NCBI GenBank assembly: GCA_012031475.1
Contig: JAAUTJ010000037.1
Span: forward strand, 1 to 15,684
Direction: 5' to 3'
Source: Leptolyngbyaceae cyanobacterium SM1_3_5
GTDB taxonomy: Bacteria > Cyanobacteriota > Cyanobacteriia > Elainellales > Elainellaceae
Length of the DNA stretch: 15,684 nt
Shown here: piece after piece, positions 7,617 through 14,706 of the stretch
How the letters are laid out: each line of letters opens with the position of its first letter
How positions within the stretch are numbered: position 1 is the stretch's first letter
Position numbers and translations under genes: made by a program
Notes under the pieces: model-generated
What the model was told of the DNA's origin: nothing
Databases searched by the model: none
Seen by the model: the letters and a program-made list of their open reading frames with translations, nothing else

Positions 7617-7689
7617 GTACGGGTGGGCATTTCGGAGGTGGTTGCGATCGATTGCGGATCGGTTTCTGGCGGTTCGCTGCCCCCCGATC

Positions 7690-7710
7690 GCGTAGCGCTG
7701 CCCGAAGGGA
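7690..7710. repeat. Dispersed-repeat fragment inside recJ
   Basis: GCGTAGCGCT followed by GCCCGAAGGGA resembles dispersed repeats of cyanobacterial genomes that combine GCGTAGCG with a CCCGAAGGG dyad. It encodes VPSGSAT of the RecJ linker on the minus strand. The assignment rests on memory of such repeats. Confidence 0.5.
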
Positions 7711-7753
7711 CTCCCCGATCCCCAACATCCAACTTGGTTTCCGGCTGTTCGCT

Positions 7754-7781
7754 GACACCCGACACCCGACACCCGACACCC
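7754..7781. repeat. Heptamer tandem repeat, (GACACCC)x4, inside recJ
   Basis: Four perfect copies of GACACCC stand head to tail. Heptanucleotide tandem arrays (STRR sequences) are a known cyanobacterial repeat type, usually intergenic. Here the array encodes the GCRVSGV part of the RecJ linker on the minus strand. A change by one copy would shift the frame, and a change of three copies would not. Confidence 0.9.
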
Positions 7782-9546
7782 AACTCTGCTTCACGCAAGC
7801 CAACTAGCTCAAGCTCGATCGATCTTTGGCCGTTCCACTCGTTGAGGCGCAGACGGTAGGCCACATCGACGCGATCGGGCAGGGGCATGAATTCCGCCCA
7901 GCGCCATGCGATCGCTTTGATCGATGTATTTCCCTGGCGCAGCGTCACTTTCAGGTGATTGCGTCCGACCGTTTGCTGATCGCTCGACCTGGAGGTTGGG
8001 CGTCCAGAAAATCGGGTCGGGGTTGTCGATGCCGCAGGGGTGGAGGGCGTCGATTTGCTGGTGGAGGGCGATCGACAGGTCGGACAGGTTGGCTTGGGTG
8101 TCGATCGTGACGAGCGGCTTGAGGTGCTGCGGCAAAAGCTGCTGATGGGCGAACAGTTGCAGTCTGGCTCGCAGTTCGTCCAAATGTTCTGCCGGAAGCG
8201 TGAAGCCGCCCGCTGCTCGGTGTCCGCCAAATCGATCGAGAATGTCGCCGCAAAACTGAAGCGCTTCAAAGACGTTGAATTCGGGAATGCTGCGAACCGA
8301 GCCGCGTATGTGCGTCTTCGTTTCGTCTTCATAGGTGCCGATGAAGACCGGAACGCCGTAGCGCTCGACCAGCCTAGAGGCGACGATGCCGATGACGCCG
8401 TGATGCCAGTTCGGTTGCACAACGACAATGACGCGATCGCGCAGCACGTCGATTTTGCTCGATTCACACCACGCGATCGCTTCCTGCTCAATTAGTTCAC
8501 ACAAGCGCTGGCGGTGCTGGTTGATTTCTTCGCACTTCATCGCCAGTTCTAGCGCGTCACCGGGGCGATCGGTCGTCAGCAGTTCGATCACAATTTGCGG
8601 ATCGGCAATTCGTCCGACTGCGTTGATGCGGGGGCCAAGCCGAAACCCGATCGCTTCCGGTTTCAGCGCCTTCTCGCTGCCCAGTCCCGCCACTTGAATC
8701 AAAGCTTGCACTCCGGCCAGTTTCGACTGCGGCAAAAGCTTGAGGCCACGCCGTACCCAGCGACGGTTTACTCCGGTTAACGGCGCGAGGTCTGCGATCG
8801 TTCCCAAGGTGAAAAGCTCGATCAAAGGCGCGGTCAAGTCCTGCGTTTGCTTGAGGCACTGGCGAGGCAGACGGCGAGAATGTAGGCCACGCCAACGCCA
8901 GCCACGCCGCGATAGGGCGAATCTTCGGCAATCAGCTTCGGGTTGAGAATGGCGTTCGCACGAGGCAGAGTGGGCGGGACATCGTGGTGATCGGTGACGA
9001 TGACGACAAGGCCGAGTTCGCGGGCACGATCGATCGGCTCATGCGCGGCAATGCCGTTATCCACCGTCAAAATAATCTTGACGCCTTCATTGTGGAAATC
9101 CTCGACAATGCGGCGATTCAGGCCGTAGCCTTCCTGCATTCGGCTGGGAATCGCGTACTCGACGATCGCCCCCATCGCCCTGAGTGCCCGCAGCAGCAAG
9201 GCCGTACTCGTCATGCCATCCGCGTCGTAGTCGCCGCAAATCGCGATCGGTTCGTGCAGCGCGATCGCCCGCATCAGCAGTTCAAGGGCAAGCGTCAGAT
9301 CGGGAAATTCGTCGATCGGAGACGGCAAAAGCTGCGATTCTGGCTCCAGAAATAGCTGGGCAGCTTCGGCAGTTTGGACACCGCGATTGATCATCACCTG
9401 TGCAAGGAGCGGCGAAAGTCCGGTCGTTTGGGCGAGCCATTCGGCCTGATCATTTTGGGCGGGCGCAATCTGCCAGCGCTGATTGGGTAGACGCCGCTTC
9501 GATCGCCCTGCGGATTTTGCGGATCGGGAAGAATCTGCCATTTGAA

Positions 9547-9948
9547 TTAGAACACCGTGACGCGACCGTCGTTTTGAATATATACGGATCGATCGCCCGG
9601 AGACTGACCCGGATGAATTTCGATTCGCAAAGTCTGCGGCTGTGGCTGCGAGACGACTGCCCTGACTGAAAGCGTTGTGGTGTCCCAAAAGGCGACTGAG
9701 GTATTCGGCTCTGTGCCAAAGTTGCGATCGAGTTGCAGCGTTTGTCCGGGCAGCAGGGCGATCGGATTGGTGCGATTAATCTGCTCCACCTCCACTGTTC
9801 TCGGTGTCCGGTTGACCATTTCAAGCTGCACAGGCTGACCGGGAACAAACTGAACTGGACGCGCTCCGCAGTTGGACGCGCAGGTTTGCGCCAAAGTGGA
9901 AGCCGGAATCAGCAATGCCGCACTCAAGGCAGCAGACAAAACGTTCAT
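9547..9948 (-). CDS. Small secreted protein upstream of recJ
   Basis: The product is 133 residues. Residues 1-20 are a signal peptide (MNVLSAALSAALLIPASTLA) with likely cleavage near Q21. Two cysteines (CASNC) follow at once. The rest is a predicted beta-rich domain with repeated polar/hydrophobic alternation (PVQFVPGQPVQLEMVNRT, TVEVEQINRTNPIALLPGQT), suggesting a small beta-sandwich in the periplasm or outside. I do not recognise a family. ATG 9948 was chosen because the signal peptide begins there. The frame is open further upstream to 10008 without protein-like features. Its stop lies five bases before the recJ start, so the two are probably cotranscribed even though one is exported and the other acts on DNA. 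Confidence 0.75.
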   Translation of the reverse strand: MNVLSAALSAALLIPASTLAQTCASNCGARPVQFVPGQPVQLEMVNRTPRTVEVEQINRTNPIALLPGQTLQLDRNFGTEPNTSVAFWDTTTLSVRAVVSQPQPQTLRIEIHPGQSPGDRSVYIQNDGRVTVF

Positions 9949-10311
9949 AGCGATCGATCGAGCAAAGTACCAATGTTCTACACTATTTTGACGCCGCTGC
10001 ATAGCCACAGCAACCTCGAACGGTCGCGAATCGATCGATTTTTTCAGTTTGCGCCCACTGCCTCACTTTCACTCACGGCGAAATCATTTCCCTCTTCGGA
10101 AGCATTCCTTTGGAGTTGCTGATCGATCGACTGAATCTGTAACCCATCTGACAGCAGGCAGTCTAGTCAACTGTGGGCAGAAGTTGCTTCTTTATTGAAT
10201 ACTTTTGTTAAATGAAAGCGTTAAATGAAAACTCTGCCCTAAGAGTCTGATAGCCGCTGAAGAAAATTTTTAGACTAGCTTTAGTTAATTTCAAAATTGC
10301 AAAAAACTTAT
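9949..10311. other. Divergent intergenic region, no gene seen
   Basis: This 363-base gap separates the secreted-protein/recJ transcript (-) from the HdeD gene (+), so it should hold promoters for both directions. I see no clear -35/-10 pair. It contains CGATCG cores near its left end and a 13-bp tandem duplication at 10207-10232. The last 100 bases are AT-rich. Short open frames here lack protein-like features. Confidence 0.6.
10207..10232. repeat. 13-bp tandem duplication upstream of the HdeD gene
   Basis: GTTAAATGAAAGC (10207-10219) is followed directly by GTTAAATGAAAAC (10220-10232), one mismatch. It lies 80 bases before the HdeD start. It could be a pair of regulator half-sites or a slippage product. 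Confidence 0.75.
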
Positions 10312-10896
10312 ATGACAGCAAACACTTCACCCAGCCTGAACAATCAGGAAAGCAAATCGCTTTGGACAGGAGTTCTGTTAATTGGTTTGGGCGTTGTGGC
10401 GATCGCCTTACCCATCTTTTCCACCCTTGTTGCAGAAACTTGGATTTCATTCATCTTGATTTCAGCAGGTTCAGCCAAGCTGTTCTATGCCTTTCAAACG
10501 CGCAATCAAGGCGGATTTATTTGGAAGCTGCTGCTGAGCATTCTCTATATTGGCGCGGGCATCATGCTGTTTACGCAACCGCTGCAAGGTATTTTGACCT
10601 TGACGCTGCTGTTGGGTAGCTTCTTACTCACAGAGGGGACGTTTGAGCTAATTTTGGCGTTCCGCCTGCGGCCTCAGCAAAGCTGGACTTCCGTGCTTGT
10701 GAACGGAATTATTACGCTGTTCTTGGGCGCAATCATCTGGTTCCAATGGCCGTCGAATGCGCCTTGGCTGCTAGGAACGGCGATCGGTGCGAGCATCATT
10801 TCAACCGGAGTTTCTCGCGTTCTGCTATCGCTAAATGGCAACACGACGATGGCAAGCGCGAATGCAAATCCTTCTGATCAGGTGACTTCTGCCTAA
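10312..10896 (+). CDS. HdeD-family (DUF308) membrane protein
   Basis: The product is 194 residues with about six hydrophobic helices and short loops, the DUF308/HdeD pattern: SLWTGVLLIGLGVVAIALP, ISFILISAGSAKLFYAFQTR, FIWKLLLSILYIGAGIMLFT, and the helix-turn LTLLLGSFLLTEGTFELILA with the conserved glutamate of the family. In Enterobacteria HdeD supports acid resistance at high cell density. In cyanobacteria the role is unknown. I chose ATG 10312 over the TTG at 10297. The gene stands alone, with a hairpin terminator 27 bases after its stop, so it is probably a single-gene transcript. The N- and C-terminal tails are polar and probably cytoplasmic. Confidence 0.88.
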   Translation: MTANTSPSLNNQESKSLWTGVLLIGLGVVAIALPIFSTLVAETWISFILISAGSAKLFYAFQTRNQGGFIWKLLLSILYIGAGIMLFTQPLQGILTLTLLLGSFLLTEGTFELILAFRLRPQQSWTSVLVNGIITLFLGAIIWFQWPSNAPWLLGTAIGASIISTGVSRVLLSLNGNTTMASANANPSDQVTSA

Positions 10897-10922
10897 GAAG
10901 TAAAACAGTTCAATTCTGGTTG

Positions 10923-10953
10923 GGATGGAGAGGGCGATCGCTGCTCTCCATCC
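10923..10953 (+). terminator. Rho-independent-like terminator of the HdeD gene
   Basis: A perfect 10-bp stem, GGATGGAGAG (10923-10932) with CTCTCCATCC (10944-10953), is followed by TATTTTA. The 11-base loop contains the HIP1 octamer GCGATCGC (10934-10941), itself self-complementary. It begins 27 bases after the HdeD stop. Confidence 0.75.
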
Positions 10954-11085
10954 TATTTTATGGCGCAAAATCGCGTAGACAACGACAAAGGCGATCGCCC
11001 GCAAAATGATTGATCTAGCTGGCTTGAAACCTGATTACTGCAACATTTGTTTAATCAAAATTAATTTGCGCTGAGGAAAGAAATT

Positions 11086-11114
11086 TTGTAAGCTGACGTT
11101 GTGAGAATTAATAC
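11086..11114 (+). promoter_or_regulatory. Possible promoter of the SH3b protein gene
   Basis: TTGTAA (11086-11091) and TAATAC (11109-11114) are 17 bases apart and lie 28 bases before the ATG. An imperfect dyad, GAGAATTAAT (11103-11112) and ATTAATCTC (11124-11132), spans the -10 and likely start point and could be an operator. No Shine-Dalgarno sequence is visible before the ATG. Confidence 0.4.
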
Positions 11115-11141
11115 ATCCCTCAGATTAATCTCAACAAGCAA

Positions 11142-11780
11142 ATGAAATTCAAATATTTGATTCTTGGATTGCTGACGATCGGTTTTTCTGTTGTGATTGG
11201 GGTATCCGCTGCTTTGGCAGAACTGGCGCGAGTCAATGTGGAAGCGCTCAACGTGCGATCGGGAGCCGGACTCAACTTTGATGTCACGTTTGTTTTGCAG
11301 GAAGGCGACCTGGTTGAAATTACTAGACGCAGCGGCGACTGGGCGTTTGTGGTCGGTGAGCGCGGCGGCGAGGGCTGGGTGTATGCCCCCTTTTTGATTC
11401 CCACCAGCGGCGGCAATCCTAGCCCGCCCCCATCTTCCGGCCAAAACTTCCAAAGCAGCGGGCGCATCGAGAACGCTCGCTTTTCGGGTCGGGGTACGGG
11501 CAGCGTCCGACTCGGAACCTCCGACAACAGCCGATCGGGGACGGTTAACCTTTTTGCAGGCGATTTCAACGTCACCTATTACGGCACAATCCGCAGCAAC
11601 TTTGAAGGAATCGTTCAAATTGAAGTCGATCGCTTCCAGTCTTCAGAACTCAACTTTCGCACCCTGCCCATATCGGGAATTTGTGAGGTGAACATCAGCG
11701 GTGCTGGACTGCGATCGGCTCTCTGTCAGGTGAGCGGCAGCGGCATCGATCACGGTCGCACCAGCTTCAACGCAGGCTAA
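11142..11780 (+). CDS. Secreted SH3b-domain protein
   Basis: The 212-residue product starts with a signal peptide (residues 1-26, ending AALA). A bacterial SH3 domain follows at about 28-88: ARVNVEALNVRSGAGLNFDV, then LQEGDLVEITRRSGDWAFV and GEGWVYAPFL, with the typical NVRSGAG and GWV motifs. Such domains bind peptidoglycan or peptides in the cell envelope. After a Pro/Ser/Gly linker (about 92-105), residues 106-212 form a beta-rich, glycine- and serine-rich domain with two cysteines (GICEVNI and ALCQVSG) that could pair in the periplasm. I do not recognise this second domain. The gene converges on the dus gene with a four-base gap and has its own upstream promoter-like site. Confidence 0.85.
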   Translation: MKFKYLILGLLTIGFSVVIGVSAALAELARVNVEALNVRSGAGLNFDVTFVLQEGDLVEITRRSGDWAFVVGERGGEGWVYAPFLIPTSGGNPSPPPSSGQNFQSSGRIENARFSGRGTGSVRLGTSDNSRSGTVNLFAGDFNVTYYGTIRSNFEGIVQIEVDRFQSSELNFRTLPISGICEVNISGAGLRSALCQVSGSGIDHGRTSFNAG

Positions 11781-11784
11781 TCGG

Positions 11785-12849
11785 TTATTGAGCGCTGACT
11801 AGGGCGGGCGCGATCGATTCTTCCACCGTTTGATTGCCGTATTCTTGCAGCAAGACGATCGCTCGATCGAGAATGTCCAAGCCTTGATCGAGCGTTTCCA
11901 CGACGCTCAGCTTGCCGCGCAGATCTGCCGCGCCCATAAAGCCCTTCGCATACCAGGTCATGTGCTTGCGGGCTTGCCGGATGCCGCGATCGCCTTTGTA
12001 TTCCCACAGCATTTGCAGATGTTCGCGAGCGCATTCGAGGCGTTCGATCGGCGTCGGCGGCTCTCGCAGTTCTCCAGTTTTGAGAAAGTGATCGACTTCG
12101 CCAACGAGGAACGGATAGCCCAACGTGCCGCGAGAACACATCACACCATCAGCTTTGGTTTCTTCTAGGCAGCGTACAGCCGCTTCCACTGAAAAAATAT
12201 CGCCATTTGCGATCACGGGAATCGACAAAACTTCCTTCACCTTGCCAATCCATTCCCAGCGGGCGGAACCGTTGTAGCCCTGAGCGCGAGTGCGTCCGTG
12301 CAGCGTCAACATTTGCGCTCCGGCTTCTTCCATCCGCTGCGCGAATTCGACGGCGTTGATTTCTTTGTCTGACCAGCCGATCCGGGTTTTCACCGTGACG
12401 GGAACCTTGACGGCGGCGACGACCGATCGCACAATGTCCGCCGCAAGTTCGGGCGATCGCAGCAGCGACGATCCGCCGCCATTTTTGGTGATCTTGTTGA
12501 CCGGACAGCCCATGTTGATGTCAACGGTATCGGCTCCCTCGGCAACCGCCATCTGTGCGGCTTCTGCCAAAAAATCCGGGCGGCAATCAAATAGCTGAAT
12601 GCTAATCGGACGCTCGGCGGGATCGACTTCCATGATCTTCGGCAGTTCTTTGACGTAGTGCAGTCCGGTCGCGTTCACCATTTCGGTGTACATCATCGAA
12701 TCGGGCGCATACCGACGCACCAATCGCCGAAACACCAAATCCGTCACGCCCGAAAGCGGCGACTGCAACACGCGACTTTTCACCTCAAACTGGCCGATTT
12801 TCAGCGATGTTGCGAGGCGGGCTTGCAGGGCGGGAGATAAGGAGAGCAT
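11785..12849 (-). CDS. dus: tRNA-dihydrouridine synthase
   Basis: This 354-residue protein is a full-length Dus enzyme, which reduces uridine to dihydrouridine in the tRNA D-arm using FMN and NADPH. The FMN-binding barrel begins VLQSPLSGVTDLVFRRL. The active site NMGCPVNKI holds the catalytic cysteine C115, followed by TKNGGGSSLL. VTVKTRIGW, MLTLHGRTRAQGYNG and PVIANGDIF are further flavin and tRNA contacts. It is closest to bacterial DusB. The C-terminal helical domain (REHLQMLWEYKG, ARKHMTWYAKGF) is present. ATG 12849 is the natural start. A TAGAAT -10-like box on the minus strand (12877-12882) would give a short leader, but there is no good -35. The gene has no operon partners. Confidence 0.95.
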   Translation of the reverse strand: MLSLSPALQARLATSLKIGQFEVKSRVLQSPLSGVTDLVFRRLVRRYAPDSMMYTEMVNATGLHYVKELPKIMEVDPAERPISIQLFDCRPDFLAEAAQMAVAEGADTVDINMGCPVNKITKNGGGSSLLRSPELAADIVRSVVAAVKVPVTVKTRIGWSDKEINAVEFAQRMEEAGAQMLTLHGRTRAQGYNGSARWEWIGKVKEVLSIPVIANGDIFSVEAAVRCLEETKADGVMCSRGTLGYPFLVGEVDHFLKTGELREPPTPIERLECAREHLQMLWEYKGDRGIRQARKHMTWYAKGFMGAADLRGKLSVVETLDQGLDILDRAIVLLQEYGNQTVEESIAPALVSAQ

Positions 12850-13185
12850 TGGAAGGAAGCGATCGAATCTCTTTCAATTCTACTTTGTTGTTTCGGTGGG
12901 GTGGCGGCGATTCGTTTTTCTGAAGGGCGATCGAACTGAGTTAGGTCAGATTTAGAAAATTATGAAGCTTTCAGCCGAATCATGTTAGGCAGCATATTGT
13001 ATAGAAAGACTTGGCCTAAACACCAAAACAGAGGGCTGTATAGTATCATTTGATACGGGATCTCATGCGAAAGCTTTCTGCATAATGTACTGTTGGGCTG
13101 CTTCACTTATATGGTAGGGCAATACGGAAAGTATTGTCTGTCTAGAAATGCATTAATTGAATGAACATTTACAAACGAAAGAACT
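12850..13185. other. Intergenic region with two dyads, no gene seen
   Basis: This 336-base AT-rich gap separates dus (-) from the HEPN-motif gene (+). GTATCA-TT-TGATAC (13043-13056) is a perfect dyad. GGCAATAC-GGAAA-GTATTGTC (13118-13138) is a hairpin-like dyad with one G-U pair. They share the half-site (G/A)ATAC and lie 130 and 48 bases before the next ATG, as operators would. AAAGCTTT-type palindromes also occur. No RNA gene or credible small open frame is seen. Confidence 0.6.
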
Positions 13186-13671
13186 ATGACATCAGTAGAT
13201 CTAGAAAAACCGTTTAGAGACGTTCAAGATTCAAAAGATTTGGTTTGCAAGGTCTTTTTAGTATTCTCTCGCTTTGAATTTGCTCTCAAACGATCGGGGT
13301 ACGCCAAGCAACAAGATTATTTGAAAGTTGATCGTGCCTGCTTTGTTCGCAAACATTCTAATTCTCTCTTGCCCAGTCCTTTGCCACAGGATCTACTCTA
13401 TCTCAGAAACAATCCTCCGAAAAAGCAGAAGCTTGAGAACAACTGTTTAGAATGGCAAGACCATGAACCTGCACCCAACGATTTAACCCTTAAGTGGTTG
13501 CTAGATGCTGCTTACACTGTTAGAAATAATTTATTTCATGGAGGTAAGTGGACGATCTGCTATTAAGGAACCTGCAAGGGATGAAAATTGTTAAGAGCTG
13601 CCTTAGCAGTAATCAAGTTAGCAATTGAGATCGATGAAGATGTCCGTTTTCACTATACAGACTCAATTTGA
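13186..13671 (+). pseudogene. HEPN-motif protein, two compensating frameshifts
   Basis: The open frame from ATG 13186 gives a mostly helical N-terminal 120 residues, ending in TVRNNLFHGGK. RNNLFH (R113-x4-H118 with Asn after Arg) fits the R-polar-X(3-5)-H signature of HEPN RNase domains. The frame then reaches TAA at 13564. Dropping one T near 13549 gives GRSAIKEPARDE in the next frame. Adding one A in the run 13584-13587 returns to the first frame as KLLRAALAVIKLAIEI and DEDVRFHYTDSI, ending at TGA 13669-13671. The repaired protein would be about 161 residues. HEPN proteins are common RNA-cutting toxins and defence effectors. Function here is inferred from one motif only. A 56-residue RHH gene follows on the same strand. 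Confidence 0.6.
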
Positions 13672-13793
13672 TGCCAGCACCCTAACAAGTCGAGATGGGT
13701 AAGCAAAGGTGCGATCGCTGCTTGCAAAATTGCGATTGAGTGCGAAATGGGGGTACGATCGAGCGATGAAGCTGAGAATCCTGCCTTCCTGAC

Positions 13794-13964
13794 ATGCCAG
13801 CAAAGTCGCCCAAATTAAGTATTTATGCTGATGATGAACTGAAGCAAGACTTGAAAACGTTGGCAGAGTATGAGCAACGTTCTGTTTCACAAATGGCGAA
13901 TATTTTATTAAAAGAAGCGGTGAAAGCTCGGCTCGATCGACTCAAAAGTGAAGGTAAAATTTAG
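13794..13964 (+). CDS. Ribbon-helix-helix (CopG-like) DNA-binding protein
   Basis: This 56-residue protein has the ribbon-helix-helix layout: a short beta strand KLSIYA (residues 7-12), helix 1 DDELKQDLKTLAEYEQ (13-28), the turn RSVSQ, and helix 2 MANILLKEAVKARLDRLK. Proteins of this kind act as dimers that insert a two-stranded ribbon into the DNA major groove. They are often antitoxins or autoregulators of small operons. ATG 13794 follows a stop of an upstream 8-codon frame by one base. No strong Shine-Dalgarno is visible. The gene is too short for usual open-frame filters. It overlaps the stop of the nuclease-like gene on the other strand by four bases, and lies 122 bases after the HEPN-motif gene on the same strand. 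Confidence 0.8.
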   Translation: MPAKSPKLSIYADDELKQDLKTLAEYEQRSVSQMANILLKEAVKARLDRLKSEGKI

Positions 13965-14587
13965 CTGTCGATCGCTCCACCAATTCGCTTCAAAATTCTT
14001 AGCACAGAGTAAAGTTCATTGTCTGGAGACATCAGCGTAAACTTTTTTGAGAAGGCATATTGTTGTGATTTGAATTTGACGAACTGATAGTCTTCACCGT
14101 TTGTAACGAGGGCAAAAGTCGATCGATTTACATCAGGATTGGCGCTTATGTAGGCCAGTGCTTGCGGCAGAGCAACGGATGAATTGAAGCTGCCTCGTTT
14201 CTCTTCAACCACCAGCACCCAGAACTGATTTTGCAGCACTAAAATATCGATGCGTCCCTCAAGGATGGCATCTTCTGCTTCGACCTGAATGCTGACAGAT
14301 TCTTTAGTGCGAATCAGAAAAGGCGGATCGCAAAGTCCAGCCAAATCAAGAAGCGGTGCAACGGCAGTAACTTGAACCGTTCCTTCTGAGATTGAGCCGG
14401 ATGCTTGGTAATACAAATAGCGCTGCTGGAGGCGATCGAGCGCATTTGTTTCCGCCTCGGTCAGTTCAGGTAGCGGTTCTTGCCACTCGAAGAAAAATTG
14501 TTGATCGAGCGATCGGCTGAAGCCAAATTTTGCCTCAGCTTGATTGAGCGTTTCGATCGCTTTGGTAACGGCAAAAGATCGCATCAT
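13961..14587 (-). CDS. Solitary HsdR_N-like PD-(D/E)XK nuclease
   Basis: This 208-residue protein resembles the N-terminal nuclease domain of type I restriction R subunits, without the helicase part. The core motif is GRIDILVLQNQFWVLVVEEK: D114, then E128-x-K130, the PD-(D/E)XK catalytic pattern. The flanking blocks PLLDLAGLCDPPF, ALPQALAYISANP and FALVTNGEDYQFVKF are typical of stand-alone cyanobacterial copies. No methylase or specificity subunit is nearby, so ordinary restriction is unlikely. Its role could be DNA processing or an effector in defence. The start is ATG 14587 (MMRSFAV) or the next ATG. The frame open upstream to 14995 only crosses rpe. It starts about 57 bases after the rpe terminator hairpin, on the same strand. 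Confidence 0.78.
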   Translation of the reverse strand: MMRSFAVTKAIETLNQAEAKFGFSRSLDQQFFFEWQEPLPELTEAETNALDRLQQRYLYYQASGSISEGTVQVTAVAPLLDLAGLCDPPFLIRTKESVSIQVEAEDAILEGRIDILVLQNQFWVLVVEEKRGSFNSSVALPQALAYISANPDVNRSTFALVTNGEDYQFVKFKSQQYAFSKKFTLMSPDNELYSVLRILKRIGGAIDS

Positions 14588-14644
14588 TCCATCCGGTATT
14601 TGCTGTTTTAAGCGTAGCGGTTTGTATGAAAACTTGGGGGCTTG

Positions 14645-14680
14645 ACAAAAAACAGGACGCAAAAAATCAAATGCGTCCTG
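14645..14680 (-). terminator. Rho-independent terminator of rpe
   Basis: On the minus strand, CAGGACGCA (from 14680 to 14672) pairs perfectly with TGCGTCCTG (14661 to 14653). The loop is ten bases, and TTTTTTGT follows. It lies 27 bases after the rpe stop and before the nuclease-like gene, so it isolates that gene from rpe. Confidence 0.92.
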
Positions 14681-14706
14681 CTTGAAATTGAATTCAGAGA
14701 TTGAAT

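Larger units (their letters stand above)
7172..9541 (-). pseudogene. recJ: Single-stranded-DNA exonuclease RecJ, two frameshifts
   Basis: The N-terminal part (ATG 9541) has the DHH phosphoesterase motifs: DYDADG (residues 104-109), DNG (161-163) and TDHH (183-186). A missing G (plus strand) at 8861-8862 breaks the frame; repair gives LASASSKRRT -> LAQCLKQTQDLTAPLIELFT. The next frame carries the rest of the core, including FGGHRAAGGF of DHHA1. An extra base at about 7978-7988 causes a second shift, after which QQTVGRNHLKVTL and SIELELVGL follow. The two indels cancel, giving about 789 residues, normal for cyanobacterial RecJ with its C-terminal extension. RecJ degrades single-stranded DNA 5' to 3' in recombination and repair. 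The linker at about 7590-7800 is made of repeat sequence. I rejected the open frame upstream to 9688 because it runs through the preceding gene. Confidence 0.88.

Noticed and set aside
7754..7781. CRISPR-like array
   Set aside because: The repeat unit is seven bases with no spacers; it is a simple heptamer tandem repeat.
9542..9688. recJ start upstream at 9688
   Set aside because: The extension would overlap the end of the secreted-protein gene in another frame and has no RecJ-like sequence; ATG 9541 fits.
10208..10450. 80-codon minus-strand frame over the HdeD start
   Set aside because: Antisense to a clear membrane protein gene; no recognised motif and no separate promoter.
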